Source of the DNA: Curtobacterium sp. TC1 | GTDB taxonomy: Bacteria > Actinomycetota > Actinomycetes > Actinomycetales > Microbacteriaceae | DNA: 64,000 bases | Assembly: GCF_019844075.1 (NCBI RefSeq) | Contig: NZ_CP081964.1 | Span: forward strand, 3,782,001 to 3,846,000 | Direction: 5' to 3' | The notes under the pieces: model-generated | Seen by the model: the letters and a program-made list of their open reading frames with translations, nothing else | Told to the model about the DNA's origin: nothing | Databases searched by the model: none | Part shown: in pieces, positions 25,006 through 33,054 of the stretch | How positions within the stretch are numbered: the stretch's first letter is position 1 | Layout: each line of letters opens with the position of its first letter | Translations under genes and position numbers: made by a program

Positions 25006-25773
25006 CTACGTGGTGCTGGTGGTCGCCCGGGGAAGGTCCGCGACCAGGTCGGCGAGGTCCGTCACGACGACGTCGGCACCGTGCGCGCGCAACGCGTCGG
25101 CGCCCGCTCCGCGGTCGACCCCGACGACGAGGCCGAAGGCCCCGTTCCGGCCGGCTTCGACACCGCTCGTGGCGTCCTCGACCACGACGCACTCGGCGGC
25201 GGTCAGACCGAACCGTCCGGCGGCGTCGAGGTAGGTGTCGGGGGCGGGCTTGCCGGCGAGGCCGTCCTGACGTGCGACGAGCCCGTCGACGACGACGGGG
25301 AACCGGTCGAGGATGCCGGCGGTCCGCAGCACCGAGACGGCGTTCGCGGAACTCGAGACGACCGCGACGTGGAAGCCGGCGTCGATCGCGGCGGTGAGGA
25401 ACCGGAGCGAGCCGGGGTACGGCTCGACGCCGTGCTCGTCCAGCTCGGCGGTGAACTCGCCGTTCTTCCGGTTGCCGAGACCGCACACGGTGTCGGCGTC
25501 CGGGCCGTCGTCCGGGGTGCCCTCCGGCAGGTCGATGCCCCGCGACCCGAGCAGCGAGCGCACGCCGTCGTACCGCGGCTTGCCGTCGATGTACGCGAAG
25601 TAGTCGGCCTGCGTGTACGGCGCGACCCCGTGCGCCTCGAGGTACGGCGTGAAGAGCCGGCTCCAGGCACGCATGTGCACGTCGGCGGTGGGGGTGAGGA
25701 CACCGTCCAGGTCGAACAGGAGCGCTCGCGTGTCCGCGAGTCGCGCGGGTGTGCGCCGGGTCGGCGTCGTCAT
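25006..25773 (-). CDS. pgmB: beta-phosphoglucomutase-like HAD hydrolase
   Basis: 255-aa HAD protein converting beta-glucose 1-phosphate to glucose 6-phosphate, the step after a GH65 phosphorylase. Motif I is ALLFDLDGVLTPTADVH with nucleophile and acid aspartates, motif II VAVVSSSANA, the lysine GKPAPDTYL, and VEDATSGVEAGRNG. Actinobacterial homologues carry the insert with YIDGKPRYDGVRSLLGSRGI, seen here. ATG 25773 follows an SD-like GAAGGG 6 nt upstream; a TAGACT -10 lies at 25820-25825 (minus). First gene of a two-gene operon with GH65. Confidence 0.9.
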   Translation of the reverse strand: MTTPTRRTPARLADTRALLFDLDGVLTPTADVHMRAWSRLFTPYLEAHGVAPYTQADYFAYIDGKPRYDGVRSLLGSRGIDLPEGTPDDGPDADTVCGLGNRKNGEFTAELDEHGVEPYPGSLRFLTAAIDAGFHVAVVSSSANAVSVLRTAGILDRFPVVVDGLVARQDGLAGKPAPDTYLDAAGRFGLTAAECVVVEDATSGVEAGRNGAFGLVVGVDRGAGADALRAHGADVVVTDLADLVADLPRATTSTT

Positions 25774-25859
25774 CTGCAGCCCTTCAGGGAGAACGGGGTC
25801 GTGGACGTTGCTCTCATCGAGTCTAGGACCGCTCCAGCACGGGTGCGCAGGCCGCGCCG

Positions 25860-26600
25860 TCAGCGCAGGCCGGGGGCCGGCGGCAGGTCGCGCGCCCACG
25901 CCTCGATCGCCGACGAGATCTGCTGGCGGGCGTCCTCGCGGCTGATGGTCGCCGTGCGGTCGCCCGGCTGGTCGCCGTACGCGCCGAAGTCGGCGTGGTT
26001 CGAACCCTGGACCTCGGTCATCGTCGCGGTCGACGGCAGCAGGTGCCGGGCGGCGTCGACCTTGTCGGGCGTCGAGAGCCCGTCACGTGAGCCCGAGACG
26101 CTCAGCACGTCGATGTACGACGTGCTGATGTCGTTCGCGCAGTAGCTGCCGAGCAGCAGCAGGCCGTCCGCGTCCTGCGCGAGCTGGCAGGCGCGGACAC
26201 CGCCCAGCGAGTGCCCACCGACTGCCCACGTCGCGACGTCCGGCGCGTGCGCCTCGAAGGTGGAGAGCGGCCGGGTGTCGAAGAACGCGAGGTTGAGCGT
26301 CGGCTTCGTGATGACGACCGTCGTGCCGTTCGCGACCACCTGCCGGAAGGTCGCCATGTACGCGTACGGATCGACCTTGGCACCCGGGATGAACACGATG
26401 CCCTTGCCGTCGGCCTGCCCCGTCGGGGTCATCACGACGGAGTCACCGGCGTCCTGGACCGACACGCGGTCGTCGCGCCAGACCTGCAGCGCAGCGCTCC
26501 GGGTGCCCTGCATGACGATGTGCGCCCAGACGAGGAACACCACCACGACCACAAGCAGCACGGCGACGATCCACGCGGTCCACCGCAGCACTCGGTTCAT
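25860..26600 (-). CDS. membrane-anchored alpha/beta hydrolase
   Basis: 246-aa protein: an N-terminal hydrophobic anchor (about residues 8-28, WIVAVLLVVVVVFLVWAHIV) and an extracytoplasmic alpha/beta-hydrolase domain. The nucleophile elbow is VGGHSLGGVRA, the acid likely in SGSRDGLST, and the histidine in GSNHADFGAYGD. It belongs to the PF12695-type hydrolases common in actinobacteria. Substrate unknown. ATG 26600 is the only start that precedes the membrane anchor. It is flanked upstream by a long stem-loop. Confidence 0.85.
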   Translation of the reverse strand: MNRVLRWTAWIVAVLLVVVVVFLVWAHIVMQGTRSAALQVWRDDRVSVQDAGDSVVMTPTGQADGKGIVFIPGAKVDPYAYMATFRQVVANGTTVVITKPTLNLAFFDTRPLSTFEAHAPDVATWAVGGHSLGGVRACQLAQDADGLLLLGSYCANDISTSYIDVLSVSGSRDGLSTPDKVDAARHLLPSTATMTEVQGSNHADFGAYGDQPGDRTATISREDARQQISSAIEAWARDLPPAPGLR

Positions 26601-26640
26601 GCGACCACCGTACGGCGCATCAGCACCGGCGGCGTTCGCT

Positions 26641-26695
26641 TCGTGAGCAGCAATGGTCGGGTGCGACGTGCACACCCGACCATTCCTGCTCACGA
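26641..26695. terminator. 23-bp stem-loop (near-perfect) between hxlA and the hydrolase gene
   Basis: Arms 26641-26663 and 26673-26695 are complementary over 23 bp with a single C/C mismatch at the eleventh pair; loop of 9 nt (CGACGTGCA). It lies downstream of hxlA and upstream of the hydrolase, both on the minus strand. The stem is much longer than a usual terminator and no T-run follows, so a dispersed repeat or RNA-processing signal is also possible. Confidence 0.6.
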
Positions 26696-26724
26696 TGTCG
26701 CCCGAGACGGGCGACCGTGACCCG

Positions 26725-27348
26725 CTACTTGATGGCGGCGCGGATCTCGGCAGCTGCGGCGCCGACGTCCGACGCGCTGTAGATCGCGCTGCCGGCGACG
26801 GCGATGCGGGCACCGGCCTCCTGCACCGAGGCGACGGAGGACGCGTTCACACCACCCGCGATCGAGAAGGGGACACCCGACTCCTTGCCGGCGTCGAGCA
26901 GCGTCGAGAACGTGAAGCCCTCTTCCGCCTGCTCGTCGAGCCCGGCGTGGACCTCGACGAACTCGGCACCGAGTGCGACGACCTCACGAGCACGGGCGGC
27001 CTTGTCGGAGACGCCGATCAGGTCGACGACGATGCCCTTGCCGTGCTTCTTCGCGGCCTTGACGGCCCCGACGATGGTCGAGTCACCGGCGACACCGAGG
27101 ACGGTGACCAGGTCGGCACCGGCCGAGAACGCGATGTCGGCCTCGAGCTCGCCGGCGTCCATGGTCTTGAGGTCGGCGAAGACGATCTTGTCCGGGTGGG
27201 CTTCCTTGATCGCGGTGACCGCGGACAGGCCGGCGCTCTTGATCAGGGGCGTGCCGAGCTCGAGGACGTCGACGTGCGGCGCGGCCGCGGCGGCGAGTTC
27301 GAGGGCGGCTTCGGTGGTCAGGGTGTCCATGGCGAACTGGAGCTGCAT
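26725..27348 (-). CDS. hxlA: 3-hexulose-6-phosphate synthase
   Basis: 207-aa TIM-barrel enzyme of the OMP-decarboxylase suprafamily: QLQFAMDTLTTEAAL, VDVLELGTPLIKSAG, IVFADLKTMDAGELEAD (the metal-binding DxKxxD element), VVDLIGV, EVHAGLDEQ and IAGGVNASSV. It condenses formaldehyde with ribulose 5-phosphate. Assignment over KGPDC (UlaD) rests on the adjacent isomerase HxlB. ATG 27348 has an AAAGG site 8 nt upstream; the ATG at 27363 overlaps the hxlB stop and is an alternative adding 5 residues. Confidence 0.85.
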   Translation of the reverse strand: MQLQFAMDTLTTEAALELAAAAAPHVDVLELGTPLIKSAGLSAVTAIKEAHPDKIVFADLKTMDAGELEADIAFSAGADLVTVLGVAGDSTIVGAVKAAKKHGKGIVVDLIGVSDKAARAREVVALGAEFVEVHAGLDEQAEEGFTFSTLLDAGKESGVPFSIAGGVNASSVASVQEAGARIAVAGSAIYSASDVGAAAAEIRAAIK

Positions 27349-27359
27349 GTGGATGCCTT

Positions 27360-27923
27360 TCATTCGAGGTTGGCGTGTCGGGGCCAGAGGTCGTCGGCGG
27401 ACTGCCCGCCGCGGGACCAGAGCGTGTGGAACAGGGCATCGCCGACCAGGGCGACGGCCTGTTCGAAGAGGCTGCCGGCGTACTGGGCCGAGGCCGTGCC
27501 GGAGCGGTCGGTCTTCGTCGCTGCCGGCAGCACGAGGGTGACGTCGGCGACCTCGGACAACGGGGAGTCGTCGGTGGTCGACAGGGCGACGACGGACGCT
27601 CCGACGTCGTGCGCGGTGCGGGCCGCCTGCACGATGCCGCTGGTCGTGCCGGATCCGCTCGCGACGAGGAGCACGTCCCCGGGGCGGATCGCGGGCGTGG
27701 TGGTCTCGCCGACGATGTGGACGTCGCGACCGAGGTGCATGAGCCGCATCGCCGTCATGCGCAGTGCCAGGCCGGACCGGCCGGCGCCGTGCACGAAGAC
27801 CCGGTGGCTCCGGTCGATCAGGTCGAGGGCGCGCTCAGCCGACGCGTCGTCGACGTTCGCGGCGAGGTCGGTGACCTCGCGCACGATCACGTCGAACGCT
27901 GCGGGGACGGTGGGTTCTGCCAT
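27360..27923 (-). CDS. hxlB: 6-phospho-3-hexuloisomerase
   Basis: 187-aa SIS-domain isomerase turning hexulose 6-phosphate into fructose 6-phosphate. SIS elements are VFVHGAGRSGLALRMTAMRLMHLG and VLLVASGSGTTSGIVQAA; the conserved C-terminal part includes GSLFEQAVALVGDALFHTLW. The order hxlB-hxlA with an ATGA/TCAT contact makes a ribulose-monophosphate formaldehyde-fixation pair. The ATG at 27923 is chosen; an in-frame ATG four codons earlier (27935) is possible. No clear SD or -10 decides. Confidence 0.85.
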   Translation of the reverse strand: MAEPTVPAAFDVIVREVTDLAANVDDASAERALDLIDRSHRVFVHGAGRSGLALRMTAMRLMHLGRDVHIVGETTTPAIRPGDVLLVASGSGTTSGIVQAARTAHDVGASVVALSTTDDSPLSEVADVTLVLPAATKTDRSGTASAQYAGSLFEQAVALVGDALFHTLWSRGGQSADDLWPRHANLE

Positions 27924-28034
27924 GTCCACGAGCATGCCGCCACGCGGCCTGGTGCACCGCTACCCGCGTCGGCAGGCTCCCCACCCGATCGGGTGGCCCC
28001 GTCCGCACGGGTGGGACAGGTAGGTTCGGCTCCC

Positions 28035-28880
28035 ATGGACGCATCGGGAACGGACCGGGAGGCCCGTGGCGGCTCCGCCAGTCGGCTCGCCGCCTCGGAA
28101 CACGCCAGGACGGTCGCCGAGCAGGCGGACCGTCAGGCGCTCACCCTCGAGTCCGTGCTCGCCGTGCTCCGGTCACCGCGGGTGTCCGACGCCGCCGCGC
28201 GGGCCGAGGCCGTCGAGATCGCGTCAGCCGCGCTCGTCGACCTCCGCACCGAGACCGATCACCAGCGCAGCACCCTGCTCGAGCCGGTCACCGGAGCGTT
28301 CTCACGGCTGCGCGCCGACCTGCGCCCGCTCGTCCGGTTCGGTGACCTCGACGTGCAGTTCGTCGAACCGCCCACGACCGGCCGTGCGCTGCCCGGTGAC
28401 GTCGCCCACGCGGCCCGGGCCATCGTCCGGACCGCCGTGCTCGCCCTGGTCGACGGCGGTGCGGCCAAGCGCGTCCGCATCCAGTGGGACTGCGACGGCC
28501 GGAACCTGCTCATGCAGCTCCGTGACGACGGGTCCGGCACCCTCGACGTGCACGACGACGCCATGCGGCCGATCGCGGAGCGCGTCGTGACCCTCGACGG
28601 GCGCGTCCAGGTGTCGAGCACACCCGACTGGGGCTCCGTGCTCGACATCTCGCTGCCCCTCGACCCGTCACCGACCGAGGTGGACTCGGTCGCGGACGAC
28701 GACCTCACCCCGCGGGAGCGCGACGTGCTGCGGCTGCTCGCAACGGGCGTCGGCAACCGCGAGATCGCCGAGGGCCTGGGCATCAGCGTCAACACCGTGA
28801 AGTACCACGTGGCGAACCTGCTCCGGAAGCACGGCGCCCGCACCCGTGCCGAGCTCGCGGCCTTCAGTTCCCGGGCGTGA
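28035..28880 (+). CDS. LuxR-type regulator with a GHKL ATPase-like domain
   Basis: 281-aa one-component-like regulator. The N-terminal part is helical; residues about 80-215 resemble a histidine-kinase ATP-binding fold (VTLDGRVQVSSTPDWGSVLDISLPL at the end, degenerate LRDDGSGTLDV as G box). The C-terminus is a canonical LuxR/GerE HTH: LTPRERDVLRLLATGVGNREIAEGLGISVNTVKYHVANLL. No phosphoacceptor is visible. The start at 28035 follows TAGGTT by 8 nt; a CCGGGAGGCCCG repeat copy lies inside codons 7-11. The gene end overlaps the end of kdpE by 17 bp. Confidence 0.82.
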   Translation: MDASGTDREARGGSASRLAASEHARTVAEQADRQALTLESVLAVLRSPRVSDAAARAEAVEIASAALVDLRTETDHQRSTLLEPVTGAFSRLRADLRPLVRFGDLDVQFVEPPTTGRALPGDVAHAARAIVRTAVLALVDGGAAKRVRIQWDCDGRNLLMQLRDDGSGTLDVHDDAMRPIAERVVTLDGRVQVSSTPDWGSVLDISLPLDPSPTEVDSVADDDLTPRERDVLRLLATGVGNREIAEGLGISVNTVKYHVANLLRKHGARTRAELAAFSSRA

Positions 28881-29565
28881 CCCCGACGGGGGCGAAGCGG
28901 TAGCCCATGCCGGACTCCGTCACCAGGTACCGCGGGTGCGCTGGGTCGGGCTCGAGCTTCCGCCGCAGCTGCGCCATGTACAGCCGCAGGTACCCGGAGT
29001 CGTTGCCGTGCGACGGTCCCCACACCTCGGTCAGGAGCATCTCGCGGGTCATCAGCCGGTCAGGGTTCGTGACGAGCACCTCGAGCAGACGCCACTCGGT
29101 CGGGGTCAGCCGGATCGCGGGACCGCTGGCCGGGGTCACCTGCTTCGCCACGAGGTCCACGACCAGGTCGCCGATCCGGATCGTCGGCACGGTGTCCACG
29201 CCGGTCGGGACGCGACGCCGTCCGAGGGCCCGCAGCCGCGCCAGCAGCTCGTCCATCTGGAACGGCTTCGTCACGTAGTCGTCGGCGCCGGCGTCGAGCG
29301 CGTCGACCTTGTCGGACGAGTCCGTCCGTCCGGACAGCACCAGCACCGGCACCTGCGACCAGCCCCGGATGCCCTCGAGGACACCGATGCCGTCGAGCCG
29401 GGGCATGCCGAGGTCGAGCAGCACCAGGTCGGGGCGTTCGGTGATGACGGCGTCGATCGCAGCGCGGCCGTCCTTCGCCGTCACGACGTCGTACCCGCGT
29501 GCGGCGAGCGTCACGGAGAGCGCCCGGACGAGCTGTGCGTCGTCGTCGGCGATCAACACCTTCAT
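28864..29565 (-). CDS. kdpE: response regulator KdpE
   Basis: 233-aa OmpR-family response regulator. Receiver: acidic pocket IADDDAQ, phosphoacceptor D51 in LVLLDLGMPRLDG, conserved lysine in YVTKPFQMDEL. C-terminal winged helix with LTPTEWRLLEVLVTNPDRLMTREMLLTEVWG and YRFAP. It is coupled to kdpD (4-bp overlap) and should activate kdpFABC at low potassium or high osmolarity. The 3' end overlaps the converging LuxR-type gene by 17 bp. Confidence 0.95.
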   Translation of the reverse strand: MKVLIADDDAQLVRALSVTLAARGYDVVTAKDGRAAIDAVITERPDLVLLDLGMPRLDGIGVLEGIRGWSQVPVLVLSGRTDSSDKVDALDAGADDYVTKPFQMDELLARLRALGRRRVPTGVDTVPTIRIGDLVVDLVAKQVTPASGPAIRLTPTEWRLLEVLVTNPDRLMTREMLLTEVWGPSHGNDSGYLRLYMAQLRRKLEPDPAHPRYLVTESGMGYRFAPVGVTPGN

Positions 29566-32054
29566 CGGAGCTCCACTCCCACGTGCCCGGCGATCGGCAG
29601 CCGCACCACGACGGTGAGCCCACCGCCCGGGGTGTCGTCGACCTCGATCGTGCCGCCCATGCCCTCGGTGAACCCGCGCGCCAGGGCCAGGCCGAGCCCG
29701 AGGCCGGTCTCGTTGTCGGTGTCGCCGAGTCGTTGGAACGGCTGGAACACCTCGTCGCGGCGGTCCTCGGGGATCCCGGGGCCGTGGTCGGCGACACGGA
29801 GTTCGACCCCGCCGGCGAACGCGCTCGCGGCGATCCGCACGTGGGTACCGTCCGGGGCGTACCGGGCCGCGTTCGCGAGGAGGTTCACGACGACCCGCTG
29901 CAGCAGGACCGGGTCGGCGAGCACCGGCGGCAGGTCGGCGGGCAGGTCGAGGTCGACGTCGTCGGGGCCGAGCTCCAGTTCGTCGAGCGCGGGGGCGACC
30001 ACCGTCTCGAGCGCGATCGCAGCCGGGGTGACCGCGAGGACACCGGCCTGCACGCGACTGACGTCCAACAGGTCTGCCAACAGCACCGCCAGCTGACCGA
30101 GGCTCTCGTCGGCGGTCGCGAGCAGCGCCTCCCGGTCGGCCCGTGACAGGTCGATGTCGGGCGCACGAAGCGTCTGCACGGCGGCGGAGGCCGCTGCGAT
30201 GGGTCGGCGCACGTCGTGGCCGACGGCCGCGAGCAGCGCGCTCCTGACCCGGTCGGCGGCGGCGATGCGCTCGGCGCCGACGGCCGTGCGGGTCAGCTCG
30301 CGGTGCTCGACGGCGGCGTCGAGCTGTTGCTCGACGACCCGCAGCAGTCGGCGCTGGGTCGGGTCGTCGGGCACACCCGCGAACTCGAGGACGGCCCCGG
30401 AAGCCAGCGTCGTGGACGCGTCCGGCGTCGAGCCGAACTCGCCGGAGGTGGCCGGCACCTCGTCGCCCTGGCGGATCCGGACGCCGGCGAAGCCGAAGGC
30501 CTCACGGGTGCGGTCGAGCAGTGCCTGCAGGGCGTCGTCACCACGGAGCACGCTGCCGGCGATGCCCATCAGGAGCCCGGACTCGGCCGAGGCGCGGCGG
30601 GCGGCACGTGATCGGCGCGCGGACCGGTCGACCACGAAGCTGACCAGCACCGCACTGATCACGTACATGACCAGGGCGAACAGGTGCAACGGCTGCTGGA
30701 CGGTGACCATGTAGAGGGGTTGCACGAAGAAGTAGTCGAGGCTCAGCCCGGACAGCACGGCCGTGAACACCGCTGGCCACATCCCGCCCACGAGCGCCAC
30801 GACGAGCACGAGCAACTGGTACGCCAGCACGTCGACGGTGATGGCGTCGGGGTCGCTGCCGATCGACAGCGCCCAGGTGAGCAGGGGCCCGACCAGGACC
30901 GACAGCACGAAGGCGGCGAGGACCCGCCCGCGCGACAGGCTGCCACCGAGCTTCGGCAGGGTGATCCCGCCGCCGGCACGCTCGTGGGTGACGACGTGCA
31001 CGTCGATGTCGCCGGACTCCCGGATCACGGTGTTGCCGATCCCCGGACCGGTCATCGCGGCAGCGAGCCGACTGCGTCGGCTGACGCCGATGACGATCTG
31101 GGTCGCGTCGATCGACCGCGCGAACCGCACGAGGGTCGACGGCACGTCGTCGCCGACGACCTGGTGGTACGTGCCGCCGAGCTGCTCGAGCAAGGTCCGC
31201 TGCTTGCCCAGCGCCCCCGGGTGCCGCACGCGCAGACCGTCGTTCGTCGTCACGTGCACGGCCGCGAGTTCGCCCCCGGCACTGCGGGCGGCGATACGGG
31301 CACCGCGACGGAGCAGGGTCTCGCCCTCGGGCCCGCCGGTCAGGGCGACCAGCACCCGTTCCCGGGTCTCCCAGCGGTGCTCGATGCCGTGTTCGGCGCG
31401 GTAGGCCTTCAGCGCGTCGTCGACCTCGTCCGCCAGCCAGAGCAGCGCGATCTCACGCAGGGCCGTCAGGTTGCCGAGCCGGAAGTAGTTCGACAGCGCC
31501 GCATCGATCCGGGCGGCCGGGTACACGAGTCCGTCGGACAGCCGTTCGCGCAGCGCTGCCGGGGCCAGGTCCACGACCTCGATCTGGTCGGCCGCGCGCA
31601 CCACGGCGTCGGGGACGGTCTCGCGCTGCACGGTGCCGGTGATCTCCCGCACCACGTCGCCGAGGGACTGCATGTGCTGCACGTTCACCGTGGAGGTGAC
31701 GTCGATGCCGGCGTCACGCAGTGCCTCGACGTCCTGCCAGCGCTTCTCGTTCGCACTGCCGGGAGCGTTCGTGTGCGCGAGTTCGTCGACGAGGGCGACC
31801 TCGGGTGCCCGGGCGATGACGGCGTCGAGGTCGAGGTCGTCGAGCTCCACACCACGGTGCGCGACCGAGCGGCGGGGGACCACTTCGAGTCCGGTGACGA
31901 GGGCGGCGGTGGCGGCGCGCTCGTGCGTCTCGACGACGGCGACGACGACGTCACGGCCCTCGTCGAGCAGCCGGCGGCCCTCTTCGAGCATGGTGAACGT
32001 CTTGCCGACGCCCGGTGCGGCACCGAGCAGGACCCGCAGCTTGCCGCGCTTCAC
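29562..32054 (-). CDS. kdpD: potassium/osmosensing histidine kinase KdpD
   Basis: 830-aa sensor. The N-terminal KdpD domain has Walker A GAAPGVGKT (11-19) and the Walker B-like EVALVDELAHTNAPG; a universal-stress-protein domain follows; four membrane segments lie around 400-480; the kinase core has the H box VGHDVRRPIAAASAAVQTL, N box NLLANAARYAPDG and G boxes DHGPGIPE and GLGLGLALARG. GTG start is fixed by the conserved KRGKLRVLLG start, with a GAGG site about 9 nt upstream. It is cut off from kdpC by the opposite-strand Abi cassette, so kdpDE needs its own promoter or read-through. Confidence 0.96.
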   Translation of the reverse strand: MKRGKLRVLLGAAPGVGKTFTMLEEGRRLLDEGRDVVVAVVETHERAATAALVTGLEVVPRRSVAHRGVELDDLDLDAVIARAPEVALVDELAHTNAPGSANEKRWQDVEALRDAGIDVTSTVNVQHMQSLGDVVREITGTVQRETVPDAVVRAADQIEVVDLAPAALRERLSDGLVYPAARIDAALSNYFRLGNLTALREIALLWLADEVDDALKAYRAEHGIEHRWETRERVLVALTGGPEGETLLRRGARIAARSAGGELAAVHVTTNDGLRVRHPGALGKQRTLLEQLGGTYHQVVGDDVPSTLVRFARSIDATQIVIGVSRRSRLAAAMTGPGIGNTVIRESGDIDVHVVTHERAGGGITLPKLGGSLSRGRVLAAFVLSVLVGPLLTWALSIGSDPDAITVDVLAYQLLVLVVALVGGMWPAVFTAVLSGLSLDYFFVQPLYMVTVQQPLHLFALVMYVISAVLVSFVVDRSARRSRAARRASAESGLLMGIAGSVLRGDDALQALLDRTREAFGFAGVRIRQGDEVPATSGEFGSTPDASTTLASGAVLEFAGVPDDPTQRRLLRVVEQQLDAAVEHRELTRTAVGAERIAAADRVRSALLAAVGHDVRRPIAAASAAVQTLRAPDIDLSRADREALLATADESLGQLAVLLADLLDVSRVQAGVLAVTPAAIALETVVAPALDELELGPDDVDLDLPADLPPVLADPVLLQRVVVNLLANAARYAPDGTHVRIAASAFAGGVELRVADHGPGIPEDRRDEVFQPFQRLGDTDNETGLGLGLALARGFTEGMGGTIEVDDTPGGGLTVVVRLPIAGHVGVELR

Positions 32055-32078
32055 GTGCTCATCCTCTCGCGTCCGCTG

Positions 32079-32107
32079 TTGCGGGGCAGCCGGTCGACTG
32101 ATATTCT
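32079..32107 (+). promoter_or_regulatory. strong promoter of the Abi-associated RNA
   Basis: TTGCGG (32079-32084), 17-bp spacer, TATTCT (32102-32107): the closest match to a vegetative -35/-10 pair noted in the window. Predicted transcription start is 32113-32115, immediately before the structured RNA. Confidence 0.7.
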
Positions 32108-32112
32108 CCTCG

Positions 32113-32207
32113 TAACCGTTCCCACCAAGGCTCGAGCCTCGGCTTCCTCAAATCGGGTGGGACTGTACCGCCCCGCGTCGCTTGTCGGCGCGGGGCACTC
32201 TTTTCTT
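32113..32207 (+). ncRNA. structured RNA upstream of the Abi_2/HEPN gene
   Basis: About 95 nt. CCCACC (32121-32126) pairs with GGTGGG (32156-32161), enclosing a palindromic AGGCTCGAGCCT and a CCTCGGCTTCCTC pyrimidine-rich stretch. It ends in a textbook intrinsic terminator: 10-bp stem from CCCCGCGTCG (32171-32180) and CGGCGCGGGG (32186-32195), loop CTTGT, then CACTCTTTTCTT. It has its own promoter and stops about 80 nt before the protein start. Genes of the AbiF/Abi_2 type are known to travel with a short RNA that neutralises the protein; this RNA fits that role, by position and structure. The match to published examples is inferred. Confidence 0.7.
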
Positions 32208-32289
32208 CGCTCACGTTCGTTCCCCATGCTGTAGTTGCTGCCGGCTTGCCCGAGATCCCACGTTCTTCGCTCGATCTCGGAGTCGCACC

Positions 32290-33054
32290 ATGGCGCACGC
32301 CAGCATCCCCATGTCGCTGTACCGTGCCGACCAGTTCCGCCATGCACTGCATGTGCGTGCGCTCGACACATCCGACGCATCCGTCCTGCGGACGCACGAT
32401 TTCGACAGCGAGTTCCGATCGATCGCGCTTGCACTGACCGAACGGATCGAGATCGCCTTGCGCGGGCGGGTCGACCGCGCGGCACGGCACCGTTTCGGCA
32501 AGCTCTGGCACCTTGACCCGAAGGCGTTCCGGGACACGTTCGACCACGACTCGTTGCTGCGGCGCGCAGCAGGAGTACTCAACCGAGCAAACGACCCGGT
32601 GACGCAGAAGGTCTGGCGAGAGCGAGCGCTCGATCAGGTTCCCTTCGGGATGCTGGCCGAGGAGCTCAGCTTCGGTGAACTGTCGCGGCTGACGGGCGCC
32701 CTGGAACCCCGATTGCACGATGCGGTGGCCCTCGCGTTCCGCCTGCCTGCGGGAACGCTCCGTCCGTGCCTGCACCACATCACGCACGTCCGGAACTGCT
32801 GCGCCCACCACACGCGACTCTGGGGCCGCAGCTTCCGGATCCCGCCGCCGACCTTCCGCTCCCCCGCCGACCTGGTCGCTCGACTCGAAGGGCTGCCGAA
32901 GCGCACGCCGGTGCACTCCCTCGAACTGCTCGCACACCTCGCCGAGACCGTCGGCCCGTGCGACCGTCACGCCGATGCCGTCCGACGGTTGATCGACGAG
33001 CACGACGATCTGATCGGCGGCATCGGCGGACGGCCGAGCTGGGCGGCGAGGTGA
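32290..33054 (+). CDS. Abi_2-family (AbiD/AbiF-like) HEPN protein
   Basis: 254-aa protein of the abortive-infection Abi_2 type. Early block MSLYRADQFRHALHVRAL and FDSEFRSIALALTERIEIALRGRVD match the family; the C-terminal half has the diagnostic HVRNCCAHHTRLWGR, where RNCCAH is the R-X4-H RNase motif of HEPN domains. It should act as an RNA-cleaving toxin or abortive-infection effector. ATG 32290 has GGAG 7 nt upstream, next to a 7-bp hairpin CGAGATC/GATCTCG (32251-32257, 32273-32279) that could limit translation. It is inserted on the opposite strand between kdpC and kdpD, with 8 bp to the kdpC stop. Confidence 0.85.
   Translation: MAHASIPMSLYRADQFRHALHVRALDTSDASVLRTHDFDSEFRSIALALTERIEIALRGRVDRAARHRFGKLWHLDPKAFRDTFDHDSLLRRAAGVLNRANDPVTQKVWRERALDQVPFGMLAEELSFGELSRLTGALEPRLHDAVALAFRLPAGTLRPCLHHITHVRNCCAHHTRLWGRSFRIPPPTFRSPADLVARLEGLPKRTPVHSLELLAHLAETVGPCDRHADAVRRLIDEHDDLIGGIGGRPSWAAR

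Noticed and set aside
24929..25486. N-terminal extension of the GH65 frame beyond ATG 24928
   Set aside because: The added residues are Arg-rich and lie over the preceding beta-phosphoglucomutase gene; GH65 motifs start immediately after the chosen ATG.
31685..32115. Long plus-strand open frames opposite kdpD
   Set aside because: Codon shadows of kdpD, rich in Arg/Ser/Pro, with no recognisable motif.
32129..32161. A tRNA- or riboswitch-like fold in the Abi upstream RNA
   Set aside because: No acceptor/T-loop pattern (GGTTCGAATCC type) and no known riboswitch core; the fold is a simple stem with an inner palindrome and a terminator.
32171..32207. Terminator of kdpD rather than part of the Abi-linked RNA
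   Set aside because: The T-run follows the stem on the plus strand, opposite to kdpD, and kdpD starts, not ends, on this side.
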